A program made the position numbers and the translations under genes. The notes beneath the pieces are model-generated. The model ran no database searches, was not told where the DNA came from, and saw only the letters and a program-made list of their open reading frames with translations. A stretch of 64,000 nt of DNA from CAKZNE01 sp002695025 (GTDB lineage Bacteria; Bacteroidota; Bacteroidia; Flavobacteriales; Schleiferiaceae), in the NCBI GenBank assembly GCA_913043285.1, contig CAJWML010000004.1, positions 62,001 to 126,000 of the forward strand, written 5' to 3'. Positions 8,940 through 17,164 of this stretch are shown here, one piece after another; the first letter of the stretch is position 1; each line of letters opens with the position of its first letter.

Positions 8940-9658
8940 TCTTCCTTCCATCCCTTTAATTCATCGTAATAACGGAGTGCCTCACTAATGGTGGCTTCCG
9001 GTTGTTTGCGTATGCTCAGCTTGAATTCCTTCAAATGGGATTTAACTTCTTTTCGATGTTCATCAAGAGTGCGTAACAGGCTGCCCTGGCTGCGTATATG
9101 GTGAAACTCACCGTCCTTCTCCACGTAATAATCAATCTCCTTTTCAAAGCGATACCGCACTTGCTGCTCTCCGGTAGAGCTTTTGATCTCTTTTTCATGC
9201 CTTAGCCAAAAGGAGACGCTGCCCCGGTAGCCCAATTCGTAAAAACCGGTTTGCGGAAGTTCATTGTCTTCGGTTTGTACCAGGCGCTCAAAACGGTGCG
9301 GGCCAATGGTAAACCAGTTTACCCGTTCTGGTGGTAGTTGCAATGGAAAGATCAGGTCATTGGAAAATAGTACCGGTACATCCTTCACCAGCTGCATTTT
9401 AAGGGATAAGCCGTAATACACTATGCCATCGTAACAAAGTATACCATCCTGCCAATCGTCATTCAGGTAAAAAGGGGTTCCTTCAATATAGTAGCTATAG
9501 GCCTCATAGGCATGTCCTTTAAAAAGCCATCCGCTGGCTTTCACTTTTTCCAGGTACAGGCGCGGCAAGTTTTCCGCAGGCGCGGTACTCTCCTGTCCAT
9601 ATACAGTTGGCAGTACAGCCAGCAAAAGGAATAATAGGGAAAGAGTAATCCGGGTCAT
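8936..9658 (-). CDS. Exported protein of unknown function heading the TonB-receptor operon
   Basis: I do not recognise the family. The start at 9658 was chosen because it gives a proper signal peptide (MTRITLSLLFLLLAVLPTVYGQ); an upstream in-frame ATG at 9691 would add 11 unlikely residues. The mature part, about 218 residues, is rich in Tyr, Trp and Glu and looks beta-structured (LYLEKVKASGWLFKGHAY, YDGIVYYGLSL), ending in a charged helix (HRKEVKSHLKEFKL). It has no lipobox Cys. Its stop overlaps the receptor start as ATGA, so it is the first gene of the operon with the TonB receptor, DUF4249 and MG2 genes. It is probably a periplasmic or outer-membrane partner of that receptor. Confidence 0.75.
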   Translation of the reverse strand: MTRITLSLLFLLLAVLPTVYGQESTAPAENLPRLYLEKVKASGWLFKGHAYEAYSYYIEGTPFYLNDDWQDGILCYDGIVYYGLSLKMQLVKDVPVLFSNDLIFPLQLPPERVNWFTIGPHRFERLVQTEDNELPQTGFYELGYRGSVSFWLRHEKEIKSSTGEQQVRYRFEKEIDYYVEKDGEFHHIRSQGSLLRTLDEHRKEVKSHLKEFKLSIRKQPEATISEALRYYDELKGWKEE

Positions 9659-9802
9659 GTGCTCTGCATTTACCAAGTGTACATAATACACTAAGAGGGG
9701 GTGAATATAGCGGATAAACTTGACTTAATGCGCGGCTGCAAGTATTCTTATAATGAAAAGTCCGGGACCTTAAGGGCTTGCCACGGCTAACTTGTGCAAT
9801 AA

Positions 9803-10264
9803 CTAACGATGCCAGTAAAAGGTTCCGTTCTCCAGGCTGATGGTATCCTGATTGAATATGGAGATAAGTTGAGTGTTGAAACTTCCTTCCAGCACGTTTG
9901 CGGTATTTTGGGTTACCTCCAGTGAGCCTGATATTTTGGTGTTCCAGAATACGTCATCCTTGTAATAGGCTATGGTAACAGCCTGGTCGGTAGACAGGTT
10001 GTAGGTGCCGGAATAATCTTCCGGAAAGTACAGCCGCAGCGAAGAACCGTCCGGTTTAAGAGCAAAGATCTGCCTGAGCCCGTCATGGGTAGCCGTATTG
10101 CTTACGTTTGCCTGCCAGCTTTGCTCATTCAAAGTGGCTTTCACCTCATTGGTGCGGAACGGTACCGGCTCATTTTCTTTTTTGGAGCAGGCCGCTAAAC
10201 ACAGCATACCGATGCCCGGAAGCAAGCAGAAAAACCTTAAAAAGACGGATGAATTCAGGCACAT
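9803..10264 (-). CDS. Small lipoprotein of unknown function
   Basis: This 153-residue protein has a signal peptide and lipobox (MLCLAAC, Cys about residue 26) followed by a polar SKKENEPVP tether. The mature domain of about 120 residues reads as a beta-sandwich with the phrase 'AYYKDDVFWNTKISGSLEVTQ' and ends 'LENGTFYWHR', similar in style to the DUF6252-type lipoproteins of Flavobacteriia; that assignment is tentative. The upstream neighbour on the same strand is another lipoprotein 35 bases away, so they may be cotranscribed. Confidence 0.75.
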   Translation of the reverse strand: MCLNSSVFLRFFCLLPGIGMLCLAACSKKENEPVPFRTNEVKATLNEQSWQANVSNTATHDGLRQIFALKPDGSSLRLYFPEDYSGTYNLSTDQAVTIAYYKDDVFWNTKISGSLEVTQNTANVLEGSFNTQLISIFNQDTISLENGTFYWHR

Positions 10265-10299
10265 AAGCTTAGGTTCTGAATTCCAAAAGTAAACTATTC

Positions 10300-11037
10300 C
10301 TAACGTTTTTGCAGGTACTCCCAGGTGGTGTACGTAGCTTTTACCTTGATGTCCGTATTGGTTCCGATCACGAACTCGCTGAGCCCGATATGTTTGGTGT
10401 TAGCCGGGTTCCAGTCATAGGTGTAACCAAGCTGTGTCCAGGGATATTTATTGTACAACTCGCAGGGATAGTAGCGGCTTACGCGGTTGGAATTGATGAA
10501 GTCCTTATGAGAGGCGCTGATGTTATCGGGAAAACAAAGGGAGCATACTTCATCCGTTATCTCGGGATCAGGGCAGGGCCGGAAAAGGTCAGCCGGGCGC
10601 ACCCAGAATTCTACAAAGTAATTATACTCCGCATTGGGTGGAAGCCCGAGTAATTGCAGCAAACGTTTATTGGTGTCGGTATAATTCCCTTCCTGCATAC
10701 GCTTCAGAAGCTGAGGTGAGGTGGTAACCCAAATGGGCCAGCGCTGAGTATTGAAAAAAGCGGAATCAATGTAGGGTTTATAAATGGAGTCGCTCCACTT
10801 CCAGCTTACTACCAGTACATAATCCTCTCCGTTGAAATTCTTCCAGCTAAGGTCAGGGTTTTGCTGTGTAACAGGAACCAGCTCATTGTACACTTTAGAA
10901 GGGTTGGGAGACATGGCCTCGGTAATAGCATATTGATACATTTCGGCATCCGTTGCATTTTTAGGCAGCTTGCCGGTGGCCATGCATCCGGCCAGGAACA
11001 GCAGCATACCAGCTGCCAGGTATTTTCTGAATAACAT
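10300..11037 (-). CDS. Lipoprotein of unknown function
   Basis: This 245-residue protein has a typical lipobox (LLFLAGC, Cys18). The mature protein is rich in Trp and Tyr (PDLSWKNF, VVSWKWSDSIYKPY, YNYFVEFWVRPADLF) and has a four-Cys cluster between about residues 155 and 195 (FRPCPDPEITDEVCSLCFP and YPCELY) that could hold disulfides or a metal. I do not recognise a named family. The gene is divergent from gpmI, with 314 bases between them, and is followed by a second lipoprotein gene 35 bases downstream. Confidence 0.75.
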   Translation of the reverse strand: MLFRKYLAAGMLLFLAGCMATGKLPKNATDAEMYQYAITEAMSPNPSKVYNELVPVTQQNPDLSWKNFNGEDYVLVVSWKWSDSIYKPYIDSAFFNTQRWPIWVTTSPQLLKRMQEGNYTDTNKRLLQLLGLPPNAEYNYFVEFWVRPADLFRPCPDPEITDEVCSLCFPDNISASHKDFINSNRVSRYYPCELYNKYPWTQLGYTYDWNPANTKHIGLSEFVIGTNTDIKVKATYTTWEYLQKR

Positions 11038-11299
11038 AGTTTGGTTTGTTTGGTCAGGCTAAATATAATTTAAAATCAGAAGCCCTTGACTCTTCCTGGG
11101 AAGTATGGAGATGGGACCGGTACCCTTCCCGGTTTATGAATAAGCTTATCCGTAAACTGAACAAAACCACCATGCTTAAAGAAGCTCTGGATCGTGAAAA
11201 GATTGCATAGCTTATGGATGAGCGTGCAAGCAAGTATAGATTTTCCCATACGCCCTTTTATACATAGCAATCAAGGCTTATCTTCCCTAATAGATTAAG

Positions 11300-11307
11300 T
11301 ATCTTTG
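11300..11307 (+). promoter_or_regulatory. Promoter -7 element of the gpmI operon
   Basis: TATCTTTG matches the Bacteroidota -7 consensus TAnnTTTG and lies 45 bases before the gpmI start codon. No good TTG box is seen upstream (only TTA around 11278). Transcription would begin near 11313. Confidence 0.6.
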
Positions 11308-11318
11308 CGATGAATTAA

Positions 11319-11343
11319 GTCCCGCAGGCCGGGACAATTTTTT
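11319..11343 (+). terminator. Terminator-like hairpin inside the gpmI leader
   Basis: GTCCCG (11319-11324) and CGGGAC (11330-11335) form a perfect 6-bp stem around a 5-base loop, followed by AA and six T residues (11338-11343). It lies between the predicted transcription start and the gpmI ATG at 11352. It could attenuate the operon or end an upstream transcript. Confidence 0.55.
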
Positions 11344-11351
11344 AAGCACCT

Positions 11352-12863
11352 ATGAGCCACAAAACAGCACTTATTATCCTGGATGGTTGGGGTATTGCTA
11401 AAGACCCATCGGTTTCGGCTATCGATAAAGCCAAAACCCCGTTCATCGACTCGCTTTACCATGATTATCCTCACGCACAACTGGAAGCTTCGGGCATGGC
11501 CGTAGGTCTTCCGGAAGGCCAGATGGGTAACAGTGAGGTAGGCCACATGAACCTGGGTGCCGGACGCGTGGTGTACCAGGATCTGGTAAAGATCAATTTA
11601 GCCGTGGAAGATGGCTCGCTGGCCAGGGAAAAAGTATTGCAGGATGCTTTGCAATATGCGCGTAGTCAGAATAAAAAATTGCACCTCATAGGTCTCTTGT
11701 CAGACGGAGGGGTGCACTCCCATATCAACCACCTGAAAGGCCTTGCTTCAGCAGCTCATGATTCCGGGCTACAGGATGTGTACGTTCATGTATTTACGGA
11801 TGGACGCGATACGGACCCTAAAGGAGGCTTGGGTTATGTGGATGAATTGGAAGCACACCTGGAAAAAACCACCGGTAAAATAGCCAGTGTGGTAGGCCGC
11901 TACTACGCTATGGACCGGGATAAGCGCTGGGAACGTGTTAAGCTGGCCTATGATCTGCTGGTACACGGTAAAGGCGAAAAGTTCAACAGTGCCCGTGAAG
12001 CCATACAGGCTTCCTATGATGAGGGCGTTACCGATGAATTTATTAAGCCCAGGCTCATTAAGCCCGCTGGCACGATAGAGGAGGGTGATGTGGTGCTGTG
12101 TTTCAATTTCCGCACGGACAGGGGGCGACAGATCACTATGGCGCTTACCCAACAGGATTTTCCCGAGCAGGATATGAAAAAGCTGGATCTGTATTATGTA
12201 ACCATGACCCGCTATGACGATACCTTTAAAGGTGTAAAGGTGATCTATGAAAAAGATAACCTGGAAGATACCCTGGGTGAGGTTTTATCCAAAGCAGGAA
12301 AAACACAGATCCGCATAGCCGAAACGGAAAAGTATCCCCACGTAACTTTCTTTTTCTCGGGCGGAAGGGAAGAAGAATTTAAAGGAGAAAAAAGACTGCT
12401 ATGTCCTTCTCCCAAAGTGGCAACCTATGATCTGCAGCCGGAGATGAGTGCCTACGATATCCGGGATAAAATAGTTCCTGAACTCGAAAAAGGAGAGGTG
12501 GATTTTATTTGCCTCAACTTTGCCAATCCTGATATGGTAGGCCATACAGGGGTTATGGAAGCCGCCATCAAAGCATGCGAAACCGTGGACACCTGTGCCC
12601 GTGATGTGGTAGAGGCCGGCTTAAAGAATGATTATACTTTCCTCATTATTGCGGATCACGGTAATTCAGATTGCATGATAAACCCGGATGGATCGCCCAA
12701 TACGGCCCATACCACCCAGCCTGTTCCCTTCTTTTTTGTGAGTAACGATTATCGTGGTTCTTTGAAAAACGGAATTTTGGGCGATATTGCACCAACCATA
12801 TTGGATCGTATGGGAATAACCCGCCCCGAAAAAATGACCGGAAAATCACTAATAACGAAATGA
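11352..12863 (+). CDS. gpmI: 2,3-bisphosphoglycerate-independent phosphoglycerate mutase
   Basis: This 503-residue enzyme interconverts 3- and 2-phosphoglycerate in glycolysis and gluconeogenesis with two Mn ions. The alkaline-phosphatase-type metal site is visible (LDGWG, Asp11), the phosphoserine nucleophile is Ser61 in QMGNSEVGHMNLGAGR, and the other metal motifs DGRDTDP and IADHGNSD are present. The length is normal for GpmI. It is the first gene of a tightly coupled plus-strand run: its TGA overlaps the ATG of the HAD gene by 4 bases. A hairpin followed by a T run sits just in front of it, which may attenuate transcription. Confidence 0.97.
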   Translation: MSHKTALIILDGWGIAKDPSVSAIDKAKTPFIDSLYHDYPHAQLEASGMAVGLPEGQMGNSEVGHMNLGAGRVVYQDLVKINLAVEDGSLAREKVLQDALQYARSQNKKLHLIGLLSDGGVHSHINHLKGLASAAHDSGLQDVYVHVFTDGRDTDPKGGLGYVDELEAHLEKTTGKIASVVGRYYAMDRDKRWERVKLAYDLLVHGKGEKFNSAREAIQASYDEGVTDEFIKPRLIKPAGTIEEGDVVLCFNFRTDRGRQITMALTQQDFPEQDMKKLDLYYVTMTRYDDTFKGVKVIYEKDNLEDTLGEVLSKAGKTQIRIAETEKYPHVTFFFSGGREEEFKGEKRLLCPSPKVATYDLQPEMSAYDIRDKIVPELEKGEVDFICLNFANPDMVGHTGVMEAAIKACETVDTCARDVVEAGLKNDYTFLIIADHGNSDCMINPDGSPNTAHTTQPVPFFFVSNDYRGSLKNGILGDIAPTILDRMGITRPEKMTGKSLITK

Positions 12864-13285
12864 TAAATCAGGATTCCAAGATCATTGCCGTTGATTTTGA
12901 TGGCACTATTGTAGAAGATAAATACCCCGATATCGGTAAGCCCATGCTCTTTGCGTTTGACACCTTACGTAAGCTGCAGGAGGATGGCCATCGCCTTATT
13001 TTGTGGACGTATCGCTATGGTAGCAAATTACAGGAAGCAGTAGATTTTTGTGCGGAAAACGGAGTAGAATTCTATGCGGTGAACTGCAGTTTTACCGAAG
13101 AGGAGTTTAACATGAAAACCGCCAGCAGAAAGATCAATGCCGACCTTTTTATTGACGACCGCAACATTGGTGGCTTTCCTGGGTGGGGCCAGGTTTACCA
13201 TATGATCAGTGGAGAATCACCCGATAATGAGTCAGCCGGTAAACCGGTTAAAACGAAAAAGAAAAAAGGATTATTTAGATTTTGA
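12860..13285 (+). CDS. HAD-superfamily hydrolase, BT0820-like
   Basis: This 141-residue protein carries HAD motif I (VDFDGTIVED, nucleophile Asp near residue 12), a motif II-like LILWTYRYG, and a C-terminal acidic motif NADLFIDDRNIGGFPGW. It has a minimal cap, as in the BT0820 family of Bacteroides HAD phosphatases. The C-terminal tail is Lys-rich (KTKKKKGLF). The substrate is not known. The ATG overlaps the gpmI stop, and its TGA overlaps the TTG start of map, so the four genes in this run are likely co-translated. Confidence 0.88.
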   Translation: MINQDSKIIAVDFDGTIVEDKYPDIGKPMLFAFDTLRKLQEDGHRLILWTYRYGSKLQEAVDFCAENGVEFYAVNCSFTEEEFNMKTASRKINADLFIDDRNIGGFPGWGQVYHMISGESPDNESAGKPVKTKKKKGLFRF

Positions 13286-14067
13286 TCAAATACAAAACAA
13301 AAGAAGAAATTGAGTTGATGCGCGAGTCGGCCCTGGTGGTCAGCCGTACACTGGGTATGCTTGCATCAGAAGTTAAACCGGGAGCGGTACCCACGCGCCT
13401 GGACAAACTGGCGGAAGAGTTTATCCGCGATCAGGGAGCTATCCCCGGCTTTTTAGGCTTATACGATTGTCCCAGCACCCTCCTGATCTCCCGCAATGAA
13501 ACCGTGGTGCACGGTCTACCGATAGATAAGCCCCTGGAAGATGGGGATATTGTGAGCATAGACTGTGGCGCTATCTTGAACGGTTATTACGGAGACCACG
13601 CCTATACTTTTGAGGTAGGTGAAGTAGACCCCGAAGTGAAGAAATTACTTAGGGTTACCAAGGAATGCCTGTATAAGGGAATTGAACAATTGCGTGCCGG
13701 CAACCGCATGGGAGATCTGAGCTATGCTATCCAGAAGCATGCGGAAGACCACGGTTACGGAGTAGTGCGTGAATTGGTGGGCCATGGTCTCGGCAAGAGT
13801 ATGCACGAAGATCCCCAGGTACCCAATTACGGGCGCCAGGGCAGGGGTAAAAAATTCCAGGAAGGATTAGTGGTGGCTATTGAACCCATGATCACCATGG
13901 GTACCCATCGAATTAAACAGCTTAGTGATGGCTGGACCATCAATACCGTGGATGGTAAACCGGCAGCTCATTTTGAACACGATGTGGCTATAGTAGACGG
14001 CAAACCTGAAATACTTTCCACCTTCAATTACATTTACGAAGCCCTGGGTATTACCGAAATCGCATGA
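13282..14067 (+). CDS. map: Type I methionyl aminopeptidase
   Basis: This 261-residue enzyme removes the initiator Met from nascent proteins. All dinuclear metal ligands are present: Asp94 and Asp105 (SIDCGAILN, GDHAYTF), His168 (GHGLGKSMHE), Glu201 (IEPM) and Glu232 (FEHDVAI), with substrate-binding His78. The start is a TTG at 13282 that overlaps the preceding TGA. It is preferred over the ATG twelve codons later because the residues from it (IKYKTKEEIELMRES) are the conserved N-terminus of the family. It overlaps the next gene by 4 bases. Confidence 0.96.
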   Translation: MIKYKTKEEIELMRESALVVSRTLGMLASEVKPGAVPTRLDKLAEEFIRDQGAIPGFLGLYDCPSTLLISRNETVVHGLPIDKPLEDGDIVSIDCGAILNGYYGDHAYTFEVGEVDPEVKKLLRVTKECLYKGIEQLRAGNRMGDLSYAIQKHAEDHGYGVVRELVGHGLGKSMHEDPQVPNYGRQGRGKKFQEGLVVAIEPMITMGTHRIKQLSDGWTINTVDGKPAAHFEHDVAIVDGKPEILSTFNYIYEALGITEIA

Positions 14068-14834
14068 TCAAATCCGCATTCCGCTTTGCACTTAAAATGA
14101 TACCGCGGCCCATGCTGATCCGTATCAGTTATGCAGCCCGGCCCATATTGGCAATGTTATATGCCGGTAATCGCTACGAAGACCCTATTGACGGACGTAC
14201 CTATAAGAAACTATTGCCCTACGGCTATGAAGGTCGCCAGCGGGAAAATGCCCTGGCTCCGGGAAGCCTTTCCCTGGAACGGCATCGTTTATTGTGGTTG
14301 TACCTCAAAGAAGAAACCGACTTTTTTACCGCTCCTCATAAAGTTTTGCATGTGGCTCCCGAACAGGGTTTTTACAGCCGCTTCCGTAAAATGAAGAACC
14401 TGGATTACCTCACGGCTGACTTGGACTCGCCCATTGCTGATGTGAAAATGGATATCCATAACATACAGTTTGAGGATGATACTTTTGATGTGGTATTCTG
14501 CAATCATGTTCTGGAGCATGTAACCGATGACCTGCAGTGTATGCGTGAGCTACGGAGAGTACTTAAACCGGGAGGTTTAGCCATTATGCAGGTGCCCCTG
14601 GATCCGGGCATGGAAAGAACCGATGAAGACCCCACGCTGGAGGATCCGGAAGAACGCAAAAGGCGTTTTGGCCAGTATGATCACGTTCGCTTATACGGAC
14701 AGGATTACCCGGATCGTTTGGAGAAAGCCGGCTTTAAAGTAACTGCTGTGGATTACTCCAGGAAGCTGAGTCCGGAACAGTTTGATCGTTACCGCCTGCC
14801 CTCTCAGGAGATTTTGTACGTATGTAGTAAATAA
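14064..14834 (+). CDS. Class I SAM-dependent methyltransferase
   Basis: This 256-residue protein has an N-terminal helical extension of about 95 residues, followed by a Rossmann methyltransferase core. The core has the motif VLHVAPEQGFYSRF (a variant of motif I), the acidic TADLDSP strand, and FDVVFCNHVLEHV followed by ELRRVLKPGG, as in Methyltransf_11. The substrate cannot be deduced. It is the last gene of the gpmI-HAD-map run and overlaps map by ATGA. It may act on a small molecule or on lipid or glycan. Confidence 0.87.
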   Translation: MIKSAFRFALKMIPRPMLIRISYAARPILAMLYAGNRYEDPIDGRTYKKLLPYGYEGRQRENALAPGSLSLERHRLLWLYLKEETDFFTAPHKVLHVAPEQGFYSRFRKMKNLDYLTADLDSPIADVKMDIHNIQFEDDTFDVVFCNHVLEHVTDDLQCMRELRRVLKPGGLAIMQVPLDPGMERTDEDPTLEDPEERKRRFGQYDHVRLYGQDYPDRLEKAGFKVTAVDYSRKLSPEQFDRYRLPSQEILYVCSK

Positions 14835-14897
14835 GACTACTCTCTTTAAATAATGCAGAAAATCATATCTTAGAGGGTATCCAACGAAAACCTTGAT

Positions 14898-15788
14898 ATG
14901 AAAAAACTACTACTTCTTTTTATCCTGTTTTCCTCGTTTCAGCTTATTGCCCAGTCCAATGCGGATGTTATGAACTCACGCTGGATAAACGGTTATTATG
15001 AAGTTCAAAACAACGGGGGATTCTGGTTTCCGGAACTGGTCAGTACCACCAAATACTGTACATCATCTGATGATACCCTGATTAACGGGCTGAGTTACGT
15101 AAAGCTATATTCCTGTGGTGCGCCATCTGCAAACTACCGCGGGGCTTTAAGAGTAGACCAGGATCGATGGTATTTTCATTCCAGGGATTCGGCCACCGAG
15201 ATGCTGCTTTATGATTTTGGTCTGAACCTGGGCGATACTCTTAAAGAGGCTTTTTATACAGAAACAGCCCTGCCACCATCCTGGGGACCTATGATTGTTA
15301 CCCAGGTGGATACCCTTCCGGTGTTAGGAGTAGCAAGAAAGCATATCTGGTTCAATAATAGTTCCGGTGCCTGGATAGAAGGTATTGGCTGCGAACAAGG
15401 TTTACTATGGGATCCGTACCCCAATATTTCCAATTTTGCTATTGCCCTGGAATGTTTTAGTCATGGCGACACCACCAGGCTGGCTTCTTCCAATTATAAC
15501 GGTAACCTTAACCAGGCCTGTCAGCTCACTTTTTCGCTCCGGGAAGAAGCATCTTTCCCGGCCCGTATGTACCCTAACCCTTGCAAAGATCATCTGACCC
15601 TGGAAATTGGACAGTATGCGGGACCCCTGGAATTGCGGATATATTCTGCCAGAGGTGAAGAATTGTTTTCAAGAACCCTTCGTCAAACAAAAACCACCCT
15701 TTACCCGGATCTGCCGGAGGGTATATACACGGTTATCGGAACACATAAGAACCGCAGTTTTATCAGAAGGTTGGTGGTTGCTGAATAG
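14898..15788 (+). CDS. T9SS cargo protein with type A C-terminal sorting domain
   Basis: This 296-residue exported protein has a signal peptide (MKKLLLLFILFSSFQLIAQ) and a C-terminal type IX secretion sorting domain of about 75 residues. The latter shows the hallmarks: MYPNPCKDHLTLEIG, then LELRIYSARGEELFSR, then LPEGIYTVIG and a final basic-hydrophobic strand. The central 190 residues have no recognised catalytic motif and contain several Cys. It should be exported through the outer membrane and anchored or released after CTD cleavage. The stop lies 1 base from the stop of the convergent PD40 gene. Confidence 0.9.
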   Translation: MKKLLLLFILFSSFQLIAQSNADVMNSRWINGYYEVQNNGGFWFPELVSTTKYCTSSDDTLINGLSYVKLYSCGAPSANYRGALRVDQDRWYFHSRDSATEMLLYDFGLNLGDTLKEAFYTETALPPSWGPMIVTQVDTLPVLGVARKHIWFNNSSGAWIEGIGCEQGLLWDPYPNISNFAIALECFSHGDTTRLASSNYNGNLNQACQLTFSLREEASFPARMYPNPCKDHLTLEIGQYAGPLELRIYSARGEELFSRTLRQTKTTLYPDLPEGIYTVIGTHKNRSFIRRLVVAE

Positions 15789-15789
15789 T

Positions 15790-16914
15790 TTATTCCACCC
15801 AATCGGCTATAAAAAGATTGGTGTTACGGGTTCCCCCATTATAGCGGTTGGAGGAGAAGATCAGTTTTTTACCGTCATAACTGAACATGGGAAATGAATC
15901 AAATTGTTCGTCAAAAGTAATCTGCTCCAGGCCGGTGCCGTCCAGGTTGATCATGAAAAGGTTAAACGGGAAACCTCTTTCAGACTGGTGATTGGAAGAA
16001 AAGATCACCTTTTTACCGGAAGGGTGGAAGAAGGGTGCCCAGTTAGCATTACCCAGTTGTGTGATCTGTTTCAGTTCGCTTCCGTCTACATTACAAACGT
16101 ATAGCTCCATATTGGTAGGTTTTACCAGGCCTTTAGCCAGTAGTTCCTTGTACTCTTTTTGTTCCGCCTCCGTTTTAGGACGTGAGGCACGGAAGATCAG
16201 TTTGGTTCCATCCGGTGAAAAGAAAGCTCCACCATCGTATCCCAAGCCACTGGTAACTTGTTTTTTATCCGAGCCATCCATGTTCATGGTCCATAATTCC
16301 AGGTCACCGGAACGGGTGGAGGTAAATACGATCTTATCTCCCTTTGGCGATACCGTGGCTTCGGCATCATAGCCTGGTGAATCCGTTAGTTGGTTGATAA
16401 TGTTCCCTTGCAGGTCAGCCGTAAAAATGTCAAAGCTTTCGTAGATAGGCCATACATAGCCTTCTTCACGGCCAGGCTCGGGAGGGCACTGATCACCTCC
16501 CAGGTGGGTGCTGGCGTAAATAATGGTGGAATCGCCCGGCAAAAAGTAGCTGCAGGTAGTGCGTCCTTTACCGGTACTCAGCATTACGGGTTTATTGGAT
16601 ATGAGGTTATCATGGGCAATATCGAAGTAGAAGATCTGATCACATTCCACACCCCACTCTGCGTAGTTGGATTGGAATACCGCCATGTGGTTATCAAAAG
16701 AGAAGTATGCCTCGGCATTGTCTCCTCCGTTGGTTAGCTGCCGGATATTGCGAAGATGGCTTTCCCCTTCCAGTACCAGGCTATCTGCAGGCTCTTCAGC
16801 TTGAGTAGAATCAACGGCAGTTTCATCTGCAGTTGTGTTTTCCCCGGACTGCTGGCAGGCCCAGGCCCCGGACATTAAAATACCAATACTCAAAAGAAAA
16901 GAAAACAGCTTCAT
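15790..16914 (-). CDS. TolB-like PD40 beta-propeller lipoprotein
   Basis: About 374 residues. The start at 16914 gives a lipobox signal peptide (MKLFSFLLSIGILMSGAWAC) and lies 1 base past the yidD stop; an upstream ATG at 16953 would sit inside yidD. The mature part, after an acidic spacer (TTADETAVDSTQAEEPAD), holds WD40-like PD40 repeats such as FSPDGTKLIFRASR, VSPKGDKIVFTSTRSGDLELW and FSYDGKKLIFSSNRY, forming a six-bladed propeller as in TolB. Proteins of this type in Bacteroidota are often described as cell-surface or Tol-like, but no partner genes (pal, tolA) are present here. It is the last gene of the folE operon. Confidence 0.9.
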   Translation of the reverse strand: MKLFSFLLSIGILMSGAWACQQSGENTTADETAVDSTQAEEPADSLVLEGESHLRNIRQLTNGGDNAEAYFSFDNHMAVFQSNYAEWGVECDQIFYFDIAHDNLISNKPVMLSTGKGRTTCSYFLPGDSTIIYASTHLGGDQCPPEPGREEGYVWPIYESFDIFTADLQGNIINQLTDSPGYDAEATVSPKGDKIVFTSTRSGDLELWTMNMDGSDKKQVTSGLGYDGGAFFSPDGTKLIFRASRPKTEAEQKEYKELLAKGLVKPTNMELYVCNVDGSELKQITQLGNANWAPFFHPSGKKVIFSSNHQSERGFPFNLFMINLDGTGLEQITFDEQFDSFPMFSYDGKKLIFSSNRYNGGTRNTNLFIADWVE

Positions 16915-16915
16915 A

Positions 16916-17164
16916 TTATTTCTGATTTTTAGGAGGAACCGGGTCGTAACCATGTGTTCCCCAGGGGTGACATTTGGATAATCTTTTCAGGCCCAGCCAA
17001 AGACCTTTCAAAGGTCCCCAGATGCGAATGGCCTCTATGGTGTACTGTGAACAGGTGGGCGAATGCCGGCAACTGTTGGGTAATATAGGAGATAGCACCA
17101 CCTGATACACCTTCACCAGGAAGATCAACAGGTTTCCGATGCTATTTTGTAAAAACCGGATCAC
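16916..17164 (-). CDS. yidD: Membrane protein insertion efficiency factor YidD
   Basis: This 82-residue protein has the YidD family motif: YQVVLSPILPNSCRHSPTCSQY, with conserved Cys residues, followed by GLKRLSKCHPWGTHGYDPVP. It sits at the inner side of the cytoplasmic membrane and helps YidC-dependent insertion. It lies between cysS (sharing one base at 17164) and the PD40 lipoprotein gene (1 base apart). This is not the usual place beside rnpA/yidC, but yidD genes in Bacteroidota often stray. Confidence 0.95.
   Translation of the reverse strand: MIRFLQNSIGNLLIFLVKVYQVVLSPILPNSCRHSPTCSQYTIEAIRIWGPLKGLWLGLKRLSKCHPWGTHGYDPVPPKNQK

Larger units (their letters stand above)
11038..11351. other. 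Intergenic region between the lipoprotein gene and gpmI
   Basis: A 314-base divergent gap. The right end holds the gpmI promoter and hairpin described separately. The middle holds a plus-strand reading frame of 24 codons starting ATG at about 11138 (MNKLIRKLNKTTMLKEALDR and four more residues), closed by a TAG; the same frame stays open for 18 more codons after it. It looks somewhat like coding sequence and might be a decayed small gene, but the evidence is thin. No tRNA or known riboswitch was seen. Confidence 0.4.
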
